Of a stretch of DNA of 27,380 bases, positions 1 to 7,411 are shown piece by piece. Numbering within the stretch: the first letter of the stretch is position 1; each line of letters opens with the position of its first letter. The position numbers and the translations under genes were made by a program. The stretch comes from Oscillospiraceae bacterium (GTDB lineage: Bacteria; Bacillota; Clostridia; Oscillospirales; Oscillospiraceae), in assembly GCA_017399325.1 (NCBI GenBank), contig JAFQDY010000138.1, positions 1 to 27,380 of the forward strand, written 5' to 3'. The notes beneath the pieces were generated by a model that saw only the letters and a program-made list of their open reading frames with translations, ran no database searches and was not told where the DNA came from.

Positions 1-453
1 CCCTGCACCCCCGCCGCTTGTATGGAAATTCTGGACCACTACGGCATCGACTGCAAGGGCAAGAACGCCGTTGTCATCGGCCGTTCTTTGGTGGTTGGCA
101 AGCCTGCCGCTATGATGCTGATGGCAAAGAACGCCACCGTTACTGTCTGCCACACCCGCACCGTGAACACCGCTGAGATCTGCAAGAAGGCAGACATCAT
201 CGTCACCGCTGCCGGCGTGCTGGGCAGTCTGACCAAGGACTTTGTCAGCGAAGGCCAGATCGTTATCGACGTTTCCATGAACTGGAATCCCGAGAAGATC
301 ACCTCCAAGGGCAAGGGCGGTATGTCCGGCGACTGCGTATTTGACGAAGTCGAGCCCATCGTTGGTGCGATCACCCCCGTTCCCGGCGGTGTTGGCGCAG
401 TGACCACTTCCGTGCTGATGAAGCACGTTGTTGAGGCTGCCGAAAAGGTATAA
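1..453 (+). CDS. folD: FolD bifunctional methylenetetrahydrofolate dehydrogenase/cyclohydrolase, C-terminal part
   Basis: Cut by the left window edge; the reading frame is open from base 1 and begins inside the family's PCTP motif (here PCTPAAC), so about 150 C-terminal residues of a protein usually near 285 are present. FolD interconverts methylene-, methenyl- and 10-formyl-tetrahydrofolate in cytosolic one-carbon metabolism, using NADP or NAD. The visible part is the nucleotide-binding Rossmann domain, with the signature VVIGRSLVVGKPAA directly after the PCTP region, and the C-terminal motif TPVPGGVGAVTTSVLM that packs against the catalytic domain. Family assignment is secure. A strong hairpin terminator follows the stop codon, so the gene ends its transcript here. 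The methionine at base 22 is internal, not a start. Confidence 0.96.
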   Translation, partial: PCTPAACMEILDHYGIDCKGKNAVVIGRSLVVGKPAAMMLMAKNATVTVCHTRTVNTAEICKKADIIVTAAGVLGSLTKDFVSEGQIVIDVSMNWNPEKITSKGKGGMSGDCVFDEVEPIVGAITPVPGGVGAVTTSVLMKHVVEAAEKV

Positions 454-467
454 TGCAATGAAAAATT

Positions 468-500
468 ACGGACGGGCGTTCCGGCCCGTCCGTGTTTTTT
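468..500 (+). terminator. Rho-independent terminator after folD
   Basis: A perfect 10-bp stem (bases 468-477 with 484-493, ACGGACGGGC against GCCCGTCCGT) and a 6-base loop are followed by GTTTTTT. It lies 14 bases after the folD stop. Confidence 0.93.
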
Positions 501-516
501 GAAAGAGGGAAAAACA

Positions 517-1884
517 ATGAAGAGAGTCAAAAATATGTCCGAAGGCAACTTTCTGCGGTTGTTCTTCACATTCGTAAGCGTCTGTTTTATCGTGGCAGCA
601 TTCTTTATGCCCGACAGAAACACTATGTTTACCGGTCTGTGGAACATTATGTCTCAGACCTGTAAAATCTCCACCAACTACTTTGCTCTGGGTGGTTACG
701 CCGCCACTTTCCTGAATATGGGCCTGGTTGGTCTTTTCTGCACACTGCTTGTCTGCCTGCCCGGTGCAAAACCCAACAATGTGACGACCCTTGGCGTTTT
801 GCTGACCATCGGCTTCGGCTCATGGGGTATCAATGTTCTCAATGCCATCCCCACCGTTTTGGGCGTATTCCTGTATGCTGCCGTGAAGAAAGAAAAATTG
901 GGCGCCGTATCCAATGCGATGCTCTACTCCACCGGCATTGCTCCCCTGATTTCGGACCTTCTGTTCCGCTATCCCGGAATTGACTATATTGGCTTTAACT
1001 GGCTGGGTCTGGGTCTTGCCCTGTTTATCGGCCTTGTGATCGGCTTTTTCCTGCCTGCCGGTTTGGGCCACGCGCCCAATATCCACAAGGGCTATGACCA
1101 CTACTCCGCTGCCGTTCCCATCGGTATGACCGCATTTTTCCTGCGGGCCGCTCTCTACAATGTGATGCTGGGCACCACTCCTGCCAAGCAGGGTCTGTCC
1201 ACTATGGCTGCCCCGGATGTGACCTTGCAGCTGGGCGCAAACATCTTCTGCATCGCCGTTTTTGTTCTGTGCATTGTGTTTGCGCTTCTTATGGGCTGCA
1301 AGATAAAGGACTACTGGGCGCTGTTGAAGGACTCCGGCCACGGTGTTTCCTTCTCTGCCAAGTACGGCTATGCCCCCTTCTTAATGAATGTTGGTGTGTT
1401 CGGCCTGATGATCATTGCCTACTTCAACCTGGCCGGCCTGATCGACGGCAAGGATGTCTGGACCGGTATGACCTTCGGCATCGTGTTCTGTATGCTGGCA
1501 ACTTGCAACTCCGGCTCCCACCCCGGCAATGTTTGGCCCATTATGGCAGGCTATATGATCGCTTCCTTCCTGTTCGGCTGGATCTACAAACTGCTGGGCG
1601 GCACAGAGGCCTACGCCTTGACCATCGGCAATCAGAGCATTCTGATCGGCCTGTGCTACGCCAACGGTATGTCCCCCATCTCCGGCAAGTACGGCTTCGG
1701 CTACGGCATTCTGGCCGGTGGTCTGCATTATCTGCTGGTCACGGCCGTTCCCGATATGCACGGTGGCTTCTGCCTGTACAACGGCGGCTTCACCGCTGCG
1801 CTGATCTGTCTGCTGTTCATCCCTCAGTTGGAAAAGTTCTGCAAGACAAAAGAAGAAAGACGGTTGGCAAAAGCCGCAAAGTAA
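517..1884 (+). CDS. DUF1576 family multi-pass membrane protein
   Basis: A 455-residue, strongly hydrophobic protein with roughly ten membrane-spanning stretches. I recognise it as DUF1576 from the N-terminal membrane segments, a GHAPNIHKGYDHYSAA segment near the middle, and the C-terminal half-repeat HGGFCLYNGGFTAALIC; in this family the two H-x-G-Y/F-x-x-Y segments recur as an internal duplication. The function is unknown; transport is a reasonable guess from topology only. The ATG at 517 is chosen because AGAGGGA lies 6 bases before it; an in-frame TTG at 499 falls in the U-tract of the folD terminator and is unlikely. No clear promoter was found in the short gap. A bidirectional terminator follows. 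Confidence 0.8.
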   Translation: MKRVKNMSEGNFLRLFFTFVSVCFIVAAFFMPDRNTMFTGLWNIMSQTCKISTNYFALGGYAATFLNMGLVGLFCTLLVCLPGAKPNNVTTLGVLLTIGFGSWGINVLNAIPTVLGVFLYAAVKKEKLGAVSNAMLYSTGIAPLISDLLFRYPGIDYIGFNWLGLGLALFIGLVIGFFLPAGLGHAPNIHKGYDHYSAAVPIGMTAFFLRAALYNVMLGTTPAKQGLSTMAAPDVTLQLGANIFCIAVFVLCIVFALLMGCKIKDYWALLKDSGHGVSFSAKYGYAPFLMNVGVFGLMIIAYFNLAGLIDGKDVWTGMTFGIVFCMLATCNSGSHPGNVWPIMAGYMIASFLFGWIYKLLGGTEAYALTIGNQSILIGLCYANGMSPISGKYGFGYGILAGGLHYLLVTAVPDMHGGFCLYNGGFTAALICLLFIPQLEKFCKTKEERRLAKAAK

Positions 1885-1888
1885 GCAT

Positions 1889-1927
1889 AAAAAACCCCCG
1901 CTCCATTTTAGAGCGGGGGTTATTTTT
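1889..1927. terminator. Bidirectional terminator between the DUF1576 gene and trxA
   Basis: An 11-bp perfect stem (1893-1903 with 1911-1921, AACCCCCGCTC against GAGCGGGGGTT) is flanked by an A-run on the left and a T-run on the right, so it can stop transcripts from both converging genes. Confidence 0.93.
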
Positions 1928-2231
1928 ACAGCATATCCAGGATCTGGGGTTTGGGGCGGGCGCCCATAGACTTGTTTACCACTTCGCCGTCTTTGATGAC
2001 CAGCAGTGTGGGAATGCTCATGATCTGATAGCGGTTTGCCAGATCCGGCTCTTCGTCCACATTGATCTTGCAGACCTTGATGTCCTCCCGTTCTTCGGCG
2101 ATCTCGTCGATGATGGGAGAGACCATACGGCAAGGGCCGCACCAAGAGGCCCAGAAGTCCACCAGAACCGGCTTGTCAGAGCCTAAAACTTCCTGATCAA
2201 AGGTATCTTTTGTAATATACAGTACAGACAT
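1926..2231 (-). CDS. trxA: Thioredoxin
   Basis: A 101-residue cytosolic thioredoxin, the normal length for the family. It reduces protein disulfides by dithiol exchange and is recharged by thioredoxin reductase (a trxB gene lies at 19778-20704). The active site WCGPC is at residues 30-34, and the cis-proline motif IPT follows in the C-terminal half. The ATG start is set by AGGAGG 8 bases upstream. It is the last gene of the hrcA-grpE-dnaK-dnaJ group, 77 bases after dnaJ. That gap holds a perfect CRP/FNR-type palindrome and a possible -10 element, so it may be transcribed both from the heat-shock promoter and from its own. Its 3' end runs into a bidirectional terminator. Confidence 0.96.
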   Translation of the reverse strand: MSVLYITKDTFDQEVLGSDKPVLVDFWASWCGPCRMVSPIIDEIAEEREDIKVCKINVDEEPDLANRYQIMSIPTLLVIKDGEVVNKSMGARPKPQILDML

Positions 2232-2265
2232 TGTCTTTTCCTCCTGTTTTTGTTTTCTTGAGGTT

Positions 2266-2308
2266 AGTATGCCCCAAAATTTGGAAAAGTTATGTGATAA
2301 ATATCACA
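2266..2308 (-). promoter_or_regulatory. Putative CRP/FNR-type operator and promoter for trxA
   Basis: The palindrome TGTGATAAATATCACA at 2293-2308 exactly fits the TGTGA-N6-TCACA operator of CRP/FNR-family regulators. On the minus strand a CATACT hexamer (2271-2266) could be a -10 box, which would place transcription start near 2259 and the palindrome centre (2300.5) at about -41.5, the usual position for class II activation. No good -35 box is present, as is common at activator-dependent promoters. The palindrome is seen directly; the promoter and the regulator are inferred. Confidence 0.5.
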
Positions 2309-3451
2309 TTAGTCAAAGAAATCTTTGATGGTATCAAAGAATTTTTTCCGCTGGGGGCTGGATTTCACTTCCAAAGTATCGTCCAACTTGCGGAGCAGTT
2401 CTTTTTGTTCCTTAGTGAGTTTTGTGGGCGTTTCCACAACAACCGCAAAGCGGTGGTCGCCCCGGCGCTTGGAATTGTTCATAACGGGAATACCACGGCC
2501 GGACATGGAGAATACCTTGCCGGTCTGTGTGCCCTCGGGAATTTCGTACTTGACTTTGCCGTCCAGGGTCGGCACTTCGATCTCCGCGCCCAAAGCCGCC
2601 TGGGAGAATGTAATGGGCACTTCGCAATAGACATTGATGCCGTCCCGCTGGAAAATGGGGTGGCGTCTGATGTAAATATCCACCATCAAATCGCCGGCGG
2701 GGCCGCCGTTGAAACCGACGCAGCCTTCGCCCCGGACACGCACGGTCTGTCCGTGATTGATGCCGGCGGGAATGTTGACTTTGATCCGCTGGGTGCGGCG
2801 GACTTTGCCCTTGCCACGGCAGGTGTTACAGGGATTTTTCACGATCTTGCCACGGCCGGAGCACTGGGGACAGGTAGTGGTGGATTGCATCTGCATACCC
2901 ATAAAGTTCTGAACAGCGCGGACCTGACCGGTACCGCGGCAGCGGGAACAAGTCTCCACTTCCCCATCGGCAGAACCGGTACCGTTACAAATGGAACAGT
3001 TCTCGATCCGCTGGGCAGCCACTTCTTTTTCCACGCCGAATGCGGCTTCCTCAAAGGTCAATTCCAGTTGGGAAACCACATTTTCGCCCCGGCGAGGCAT
3101 ATTCTGGCTGCTCTGCCGACGGCTGCCGCCACCGAAAATATCGCCGAAAATGTCGCCCAGATCGCCGAACCCAAAGCCGCCGAAGCCGCCGTCAAAACCG
3201 GCACCGCCGCCGAAGTTGGGATCAACACCCTGGAAACCGAACTGGTCATAGCGGGCCCGCTTGTCGTCGTCGGACAACACTTCATAGGCCTCGCCCAGTT
3301 CCTTGAACTTCTCTTCCGCTTCCTTGTCGCCGGGATTGCGGTCGGGGTGGTACTTCATAGCCGCCTTCCGGTTGGCCTTTTTTATTTCCTCGGCGCTGGC
3401 GCCCTTTTCGACACCCAGCACCTCATAATAATCACGTTTATTTTCTGCCAT
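2309..3451 (-). CDS. dnaJ: Chaperone protein DnaJ (Hsp40)
   Basis: A 380-residue type I DnaJ, full length. It delivers unfolded proteins to DnaK and stimulates DnaK ATP hydrolysis in the cytosol. The J-domain is at the N-terminus with the essential HPD tripeptide (MKYHPDRN). A Gly/Phe-rich linker follows (GFGGFGFGDLGDIFG), then the zinc-binding domain with four CxxCxGxG-type repeats (CSICNGTG, CSRCRGTG, CPQCSGRG, CNTCRGKG), and the C-terminal substrate-binding domain. The ATG at 3451 is chosen: AGAGGTG lies 6 bases upstream. A GTG nine bases earlier in frame is part of that ribosome site. It is separated from dnaK by 144 bases holding a family I repeat, but is most likely co-transcribed. Confidence 0.97.
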   Translation of the reverse strand: MAENKRDYYEVLGVEKGASAEEIKKANRKAAMKYHPDRNPGDKEAEEKFKELGEAYEVLSDDDKRARYDQFGFQGVDPNFGGGAGFDGGFGGFGFGDLGDIFGDIFGGGSRRQSSQNMPRRGENVVSQLELTFEEAAFGVEKEVAAQRIENCSICNGTGSADGEVETCSRCRGTGQVRAVQNFMGMQMQSTTTCPQCSGRGKIVKNPCNTCRGKGKVRRTQRIKVNIPAGINHGQTVRVRGEGCVGFNGGPAGDLMVDIYIRRHPIFQRDGINVYCEVPITFSQAALGAEIEVPTLDGKVKYEIPEGTQTGKVFSMSGRGIPVMNNSKRRGDHRFAVVVETPTKLTKEQKELLRKLDDTLEVKSSPQRKKFFDTIKDFFD

Positions 3452-3478
3452 TGTTTTCACCTCTTATGAAAGTCGCAA

Positions 3479-3580
3479 GGCCCCCTTGTGTAAAGGGGGC
3501 TCCGCGAAGCGGTGGGGGATTGTGTTATTGTTTAGGGTCCCTCCGGCCCTTCGGGCCACCTCCCCTTGCACAGGGGAGGC
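3479..3580. repeat. Structured repeat family I, copy 1 (dnaK-dnaJ gap)
   Basis: Four hairpins in order, given as plus-strand positions. Hairpin I is 3481-3487 with 3493-3499 (CCCCCTT/AAGGGGG). Hairpin II is 3502-3505 with 3509-3512 (CCGC-GAA-GCGG). Hairpin III is 3545-3549 with 3553-3557 (GGCCC-TTC-GGGCC). Hairpin IV is 3559-3565 with 3573-3579 (CCTCCCC/GGGGAGG). A TGGGGGAT box follows hairpin II, and TCCCTCC precedes hairpin III. The element lies inside the heat-shock operon, so its complement would be in the dnaK-dnaJ mRNA. The same order of hairpins recurs in three other copies with different arm sequences. Confidence 0.85.
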
Positions 3581-3595
3581 TATGCGGGTTATTCC

Positions 3596-5413
3596 TTAGT
3601 CAACAGTCTGATAGTCTGCGTCTACCACGCCGTCGTCGCCGCAGTTGTTGCAATCGCCACCGCAGTTTCCGTCCTGAGGCGCGGCATTCTGATACAGTTT
3701 GGCAGCGATGGGGTGGAATGCCTTCTGCAGGTCGTCACCGGCGGTCTTGATGGCCTCCAGGTCAGAACCCTTGTTGGCTTCCTTCAACTTCTCAATGGCA
3801 GCCTCTACAGATGCCTTCTCGTCAGCTGTGATCTTGTCGCCCAGTTCTTCCAGGGTCTTTTCGGTCTGGTAGATCAAGTGCTCGGCGTTGTTGTGGGTGT
3901 CCACTTCTTCCTTCTTAGCCTTGTCTTCGGCTGCAAACTGCTCGGCTTCCCTCACAGCCTTGTCGATGTCTTCCTGGGACAGGTTGGTGGAAGCGGTGAT
4001 GGTAATATCCTGCTCCTTGCCGGTGCCCAGATCCTTGGCGGAAACCTTTACGATACCGTTGGCATCGATGTCAAAGGCGACCTCGATCTGGGGAACACCA
4101 CGGGGTGCGGGTGCGATGCCGGACAACTGGAAGCGGCCCAAAGTCTTATTGTAAGCGGCCATCTCACGCTCACCCTGCAGCACGTGAACTTCCACGGAGG
4201 GCTGGTTGTCAGCAGCGGTGGAGAATATCTGGCTCTTGCGGACAGGGATGGTGGTGTTGCGGTCGATCAGACGAGTGAACACACCGCCCATGGTCTCAAT
4301 GCCCAAAGACAGGGGTGTAACGTCCAGCAGAACAACGTCCTTCACATCGCCGGTGAGAACGCCGCCCTGAATGGCTGCGCCCAGCGCCACGCACTCGTCG
4401 GGGTTGATGCCCTTGAAACCTTCCTTGCCGGTGATGCCCTTAACGGCTTCCTGCACGGCAGGAATACGGGTAGAACCGCCAACCAGCAGGACCTTGTGCA
4501 GATCACTTGCCTTCAGACCGGCGTCCTGCATAGCCTGACGGACAGGCTTCAGGGTGCGCTCCACCAGATCTGCGGTCATCTCATTGAACTTGGCACGGGA
4601 CAGAGTCACTTCCAGGTGCTTGGGGCCGGTGGCGTCCGCGGTGATATAGGGCAGGTTGATGGCAGTGGTGGTCATACCGGACAGTTCGATCTTTGCCTTC
4701 TCGGCAGCCTCACGGAGGCGCTGCATAGCCATCTTATCGTTCTTCAGGTCAATACCCTCGGCCTTCTTGAACTCGGCAACCAGATAGTCCATAATTCTTT
4801 CGTCGAAGTCGTCGCCGCCCAGGCGGGTGTCGCCGGCAGTTGCCAGAACTTCCACGATGCCGTCGCCGATCTCCAGAATGGAAACGTCGAAAGTACCGCC
4901 GCCCAGGTCGTAGACCATGATCTTCTGGTCGTTGTCCTTGTCCAAACCGTATGCCAAAGCGGCTGCGGTGGGCTCGTTGATGATACGCTTTACATCCAGA
5001 CCGGCGATCTTGCCTGCATCCTTGGTAGCCTGACGCTGAGCGTCAGAGAAATAAGCAGGAACGGTGATGACGGCCTCGGTCACAGGCTGACCCAGATAGC
5101 TTTCAGCGTCAGCCTTCAGTTTCTGCAGCACCATAGCGCTGATCTCCTGAGGGGTGTAGCCCTTGCCGTCAACGGTTACGTGATAATCTTCGCCCATATG
5201 GCGCTTGATGGATGCGATCGTGCGGTCGGCATTGGTGACTGCCTGACGCTTTGCCACCTGACCTACCATACGCTCGCCGGTCTTGGAGAATGCCACCACA
5301 GAAGGTGTTGTTCTGCCGCCTTCGGCGTTGGCGATCACAACGGCTTCGCCGCCTTCCAGAACGGCTACGCAAGAGTTGGTCGTACCCAAGTCAATACCAA
5401 TAATTTTACCCAT
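3596..5413 (-). CDS. dnaK: Chaperone protein DnaK (Hsp70)
   Basis: A 605-residue Hsp70, close to the usual Gram-positive length near 610. It is the cytosolic ATP-driven chaperone working with DnaJ and GrpE. The N-terminal ATPase domain starts with GIDLGTTNSCVAV and carries the phosphate motif DLGGGTFDVS and LLVGGSTRIP. The substrate-binding domain begins after DVTPLSLGIET, and the C-terminal helical lid ends in the typical acidic VVDADYQTVD. Unusual feature: just before that end there is a Cys-rich stretch with C584, C588 and C591 in a C-x3-C-x2-C pattern. Start ATG with AGGAGG 8 bases upstream. It is third in the hrcA operon; 189 bases with repeats separate it from grpE. Confidence 0.98.
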   Translation of the reverse strand: MGKIIGIDLGTTNSCVAVLEGGEAVVIANAEGGRTTPSVVAFSKTGERMVGQVAKRQAVTNADRTIASIKRHMGEDYHVTVDGKGYTPQEISAMVLQKLKADAESYLGQPVTEAVITVPAYFSDAQRQATKDAGKIAGLDVKRIINEPTAAALAYGLDKDNDQKIMVYDLGGGTFDVSILEIGDGIVEVLATAGDTRLGGDDFDERIMDYLVAEFKKAEGIDLKNDKMAMQRLREAAEKAKIELSGMTTTAINLPYITADATGPKHLEVTLSRAKFNEMTADLVERTLKPVRQAMQDAGLKASDLHKVLLVGGSTRIPAVQEAVKGITGKEGFKGINPDECVALGAAIQGGVLTGDVKDVVLLDVTPLSLGIETMGGVFTRLIDRNTTIPVRKSQIFSTAADNQPSVEVHVLQGEREMAAYNKTLGRFQLSGIAPAPRGVPQIEVAFDIDANGIVKVSAKDLGTGKEQDITITASTNLSQEDIDKAVREAEQFAAEDKAKKEEVDTHNNAEHLIYQTEKTLEELGDKITADEKASVEAAIEKLKEANKGSDLEAIKTAGDDLQKAFHPIAAKLYQNAAPQDGNCGGDCNNCGDDGVVDADYQTVD

Positions 5414-5432
5414 AATAAATTCCTCCTATATT

Positions 5433-5462
5433 CTTGTAGGGGCCGGCGCCTTCGACGGCCCG
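5433..5462. repeat. Repeat family II, one-ended unit upstream of dnaK
   Basis: The unit starts with TTGTAGGGGCCGGCGCC and continues with TTCGACGGCCCG, resembling the left half of the complete unit at 13733-13787 (TTGTAGGGGGCGGCGCC then TTCGACGCCCCG). No right-hand CCCTACA end is seen. It adjoins family I copy 2. Confidence 0.7.
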
Positions 5463-5482
5463 TATTGTTTACATCTTTCCTT

Positions 5483-5586
5483 GGCCCCCACGCTTGCGAG
5501 GGGGCTGGCACGCCGACAGGCGTGACTGGGGGATGCTCCCCCCGGCCTCATTTTCATTCGGCCACCCCCCTCATAAATGTGGGGGG
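5483..5586. repeat. Structured repeat family I, copy 2 (grpE-dnaK gap)
   Basis: The same hairpin order as copy 1. I: 5485-5489 with 5500-5504 (CCCCC/GGGGG). II: 5509-5514 with 5519-5524 (CACGCC-GACA-GGCGTG). Then ACTGGGGGAT. III: 5544-5547 with 5560-5563 (GGCC/GGCC, weaker, 12-base loop). IV: 5565-5570 with 5581-5586 (CCCCCC/GGGGGG). It is the most diverged copy in sequence but keeps the architecture. Confidence 0.8.
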
Positions 5587-5602
5587 CAAGTTGGCGCGGC
5601 GC

Positions 5603-6127
5603 TTAATTGGCAACCTGAACCATTGCAAATCTAACGACCTTATCTCCCAGTTTGAATCCCTTTTGGAACACCTGGCAGATTATGTTTTCACCGAAGTTTT
5701 CATCTTCGATGTGCATCACGGCGTTGTGCATATTGGGATCAAATGCGTCCCCCACATTGCCGAAGATCTCCACGCCCAAACCGGCAAAAATGCCGACCAA
5801 CTGGGTCATTGTCATTTCCACACCTTTTTTGTAGGCTTCGTCCTCGGTGGGCTGGTTCAGCGCGCGCTCCAGGTTGTCATAGACGGGCAGGAGCTTTTCC
5901 ACCGCGTCGGCTTTGCCGTTGCCGTAAGAAGCTTCTTTTTCTTTGATGGTGCGCTTGCGGAAGTTGTCGTAGTCAGCCGCCAAGCGCAGATAACTGTCGT
6001 GTTCGGCGTTGTATTTTTCTTCCCATTCGTTTACTTCCGGGGTTTCCTCCGCGGCAGTTTCTTCTGCCGGTTGCTCGATTACTTCTTCCACCTGCTCTGC
6101 TGCAGGCTGCTTTTCTTTTTTCGCCAC
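5603..6127 (-). CDS. grpE: Nucleotide exchange factor GrpE
   Basis: A 174-residue GrpE. It releases ADP from DnaK and so resets the chaperone cycle in the cytosol. The N-terminal third is Glu-rich and low in complexity. It is followed by the long coiled-coil dimer helix containing YLRLAADYDNFRKRT, then the C-terminal beta domain with the family features NMHNAVMHIED and ICQVFQKGFKLGDKVVRFAMVQVAN. The start is a GTG: the strong AAGGAGG in the last codons of hrcA lies 8 bases upstream and only 3 bases separate hrcA's stop from this GTG, so translation of the two is probably coupled. Confidence 0.97.
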   Translation of the reverse strand: MAKKEKQPAAEQVEEVIEQPAEETAAEETPEVNEWEEKYNAEHDSYLRLAADYDNFRKRTIKEKEASYGNGKADAVEKLLPVYDNLERALNQPTEDEAYKKGVEMTMTQLVGIFAGLGVEIFGNVGDAFDPNMHNAVMHIEDENFGENIICQVFQKGFKLGDKVVRFAMVQVAN

Positions 6128-6130
6128 GCT

Positions 6131-7204
6131 TTACGCCTCCTTGTGGGGTTCTTCGGCAGATTGGGGCAAGGCCGCCTGCTCGGGTTTGGCAAACATCTTG
6201 GACAGGCTCTCAGCAAAATAAGAGAGTCTTGCGGTGACCTTTGCATAGTCCATTCGGGTGGGACCGACCACGCCGATCATACCCTGCATACCGTCGCCGA
6301 TGTCAAACTTTGTCATAACCACCGAGGTGTCTTTCAGTTCCTGGGCTACATTTTCCGGGCCGACCAAAACCTTAGTGCCGTTCTGATTCTGCATAATGGC
6401 AGGCAGATTGGAAAGGGCCTCCTCGTCCAGTGTGGACATAATTTTCTGCGCCTTATCCACATCCCGGTATTCCGGCTGACCCAAAAGCCGCATCTGTCCG
6501 GCTACCGCCATATTGGTGCTGCCGTGTCCCCGCAGGACTTCGGCGGTAAATTCCATAATTACAGGCACCAATGCGCCTGCCGCGCCGGCGGCATTCATCA
6601 CCCGCTCCAAAAGGTCTGCGGTGAAATCGTCGGGAGTCAAGCCGGTCATAGTTGCGTTGAGTACGGCGCTTAACACCTGCAAGTCGCTCTGCAAGGTCTG
6701 CACAGGCAACTTGATGACCTTGTTTGCCACCTGCTCATCGGAGAGCATAATGACCAGGATCACGCTGGATACATCCGCAGCGATCAGTTCAAACCGGCGT
6801 ACCGTTGTACTGCCGTGGCGGGAAGCTGCGGAAATGGCAGGCAGGTCTGTGGCCTGACTTACCAATTTTGCAACCTTTTCCAGCATTTTATCCACACGCT
6901 GCATCTTCTCTTCGATGGCTATGTTGATGGATTGGGTCTCGTCAAGGGACAGCCGGTAATCTGCCATCAGTTCGTCCACATACAGCCGGTAGCCTGCGGC
7001 AGCGGGTACACGGCCGGCGCTGGTGTGGGGTTGTTCCAGATAACCCATGGTGGTCAGTTCCGCCATCTCGTTGCGAATGGTCGCGGAGGAATATTTCATA
7101 TCCGGCAATTCGGTGATCGCCTTTGAACCAACAGGTTCGGCAGTGCGGATATACAGGTCCACCACGCTGCGCAGCACCTTCTTTTTTCGTTCGGTCAGTT
7201 CCAT
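6131..7204 (-). CDS. hrcA: Heat-inducible transcription repressor HrcA
   Basis: A 357-residue HrcA, slightly longer than the usual 340-350. It is the DNA-binding repressor of class I heat-shock genes; it binds CIRCE and needs the GroEL chaperone to stay folded, giving feedback control. The N-terminal winged-helix region (residues about 1-75) includes VVDLYIRTAEPVGSKAI and SSATIRNEMAELTTMGYLEQPHTSAGRVP, which is family-diagnostic; the rest is the GAF-like dimer/regulatory domain. ATG with AGAGGAGG 6 bases upstream. It is first in the operon hrcA-grpE-dnaK-dnaJ-trxA and autoregulated through the CIRCE site 23 bases before the start. Confidence 0.98.
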   Translation of the reverse strand: MELTERKKKVLRSVVDLYIRTAEPVGSKAITELPDMKYSSATIRNEMAELTTMGYLEQPHTSAGRVPAAAGYRLYVDELMADYRLSLDETQSINIAIEEKMQRVDKMLEKVAKLVSQATDLPAISAASRHGSTTVRRFELIAADVSSVILVIMLSDEQVANKVIKLPVQTLQSDLQVLSAVLNATMTGLTPDDFTADLLERVMNAAGAAGALVPVIMEFTAEVLRGHGSTNMAVAGQMRLLGQPEYRDVDKAQKIMSTLDEEALSNLPAIMQNQNGTKVLVGPENVAQELKDTSVVMTKFDIGDGMQGMIGVVGPTRMDYAKVTARLSYFAESLSKMFAKPEQAALPQSAEEPHKEA

Positions 7205-7226
7205 GAACGTCCTCCTCTTTCGTGAA

Positions 7227-7253
7227 TTAGCACTCTTTGTGTTTGAGTGCTAA
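7227..7253. promoter_or_regulatory. CIRCE operator of the hrcA operon (perfect)
   Basis: TTAGCACTC-N9-GAGTGCTAA with both arms identical to the consensus HrcA operator. It overlaps the predicted transcription start of the minus-strand operon, 23 bases before the hrcA ATG. Confidence 0.98.
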
Positions 7254-7277
7254 GCACACTATAGCAGAGAGTGCTAA
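7251..7277. promoter_or_regulatory. Second, degenerate CIRCE overlapping the hrcA promoter
   Basis: The right arm 7269-7277 is a perfect GAGTGCTAA. Exactly 9 bases before it, 7251-7259 reads TAAGCACAC, matching the consensus left arm TTAGCACTC at 7 of 9 positions. It shares 3 bases with the perfect CIRCE and covers the -10 box and most of the promoter spacer. Confidence 0.65.
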
Positions 7278-7286
7278 AAATGTCAA
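7258..7286 (-). promoter_or_regulatory. Sigma-A promoter of the hrcA operon
   Basis: On the minus strand: a -35 TTGACA (7286-7281), a 17-base spacer and a -10 TATAGT (7263-7258). Start is expected near 7251, within the perfect CIRCE, so bound HrcA would block initiation. Confidence 0.93.
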
Positions 7287-7411
7287 GGGGAATGTTTTGA
7301 ACTTATTTTGAACATTGTAAAATTTCTTATGCAGCGGCCATTTTTTCTTTTCTGTTTTTGATTTTTTGTGAATTTTTTGTCTATGGGGTAGAAGTTATAT
7401 TTTAATTATGG

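Noticed and set aside
499..516. Upstream TTG start for the DUF1576 gene
   Set aside because: It overlaps the U-tract of the folD terminator and has no ribosome site; the ATG at 517 has one.
3452..3460. GTG start for dnaJ three codons upstream
   Set aside because: The GTG is part of the AGAGGTG ribosome site for the ATG at 3451.
3566..6673. A 1035-codon open frame on the plus strand
   Set aside because: It runs antisense through dnaK and grpE and into hrcA, has no family resemblance, and is explained by codon bias in the real genes.
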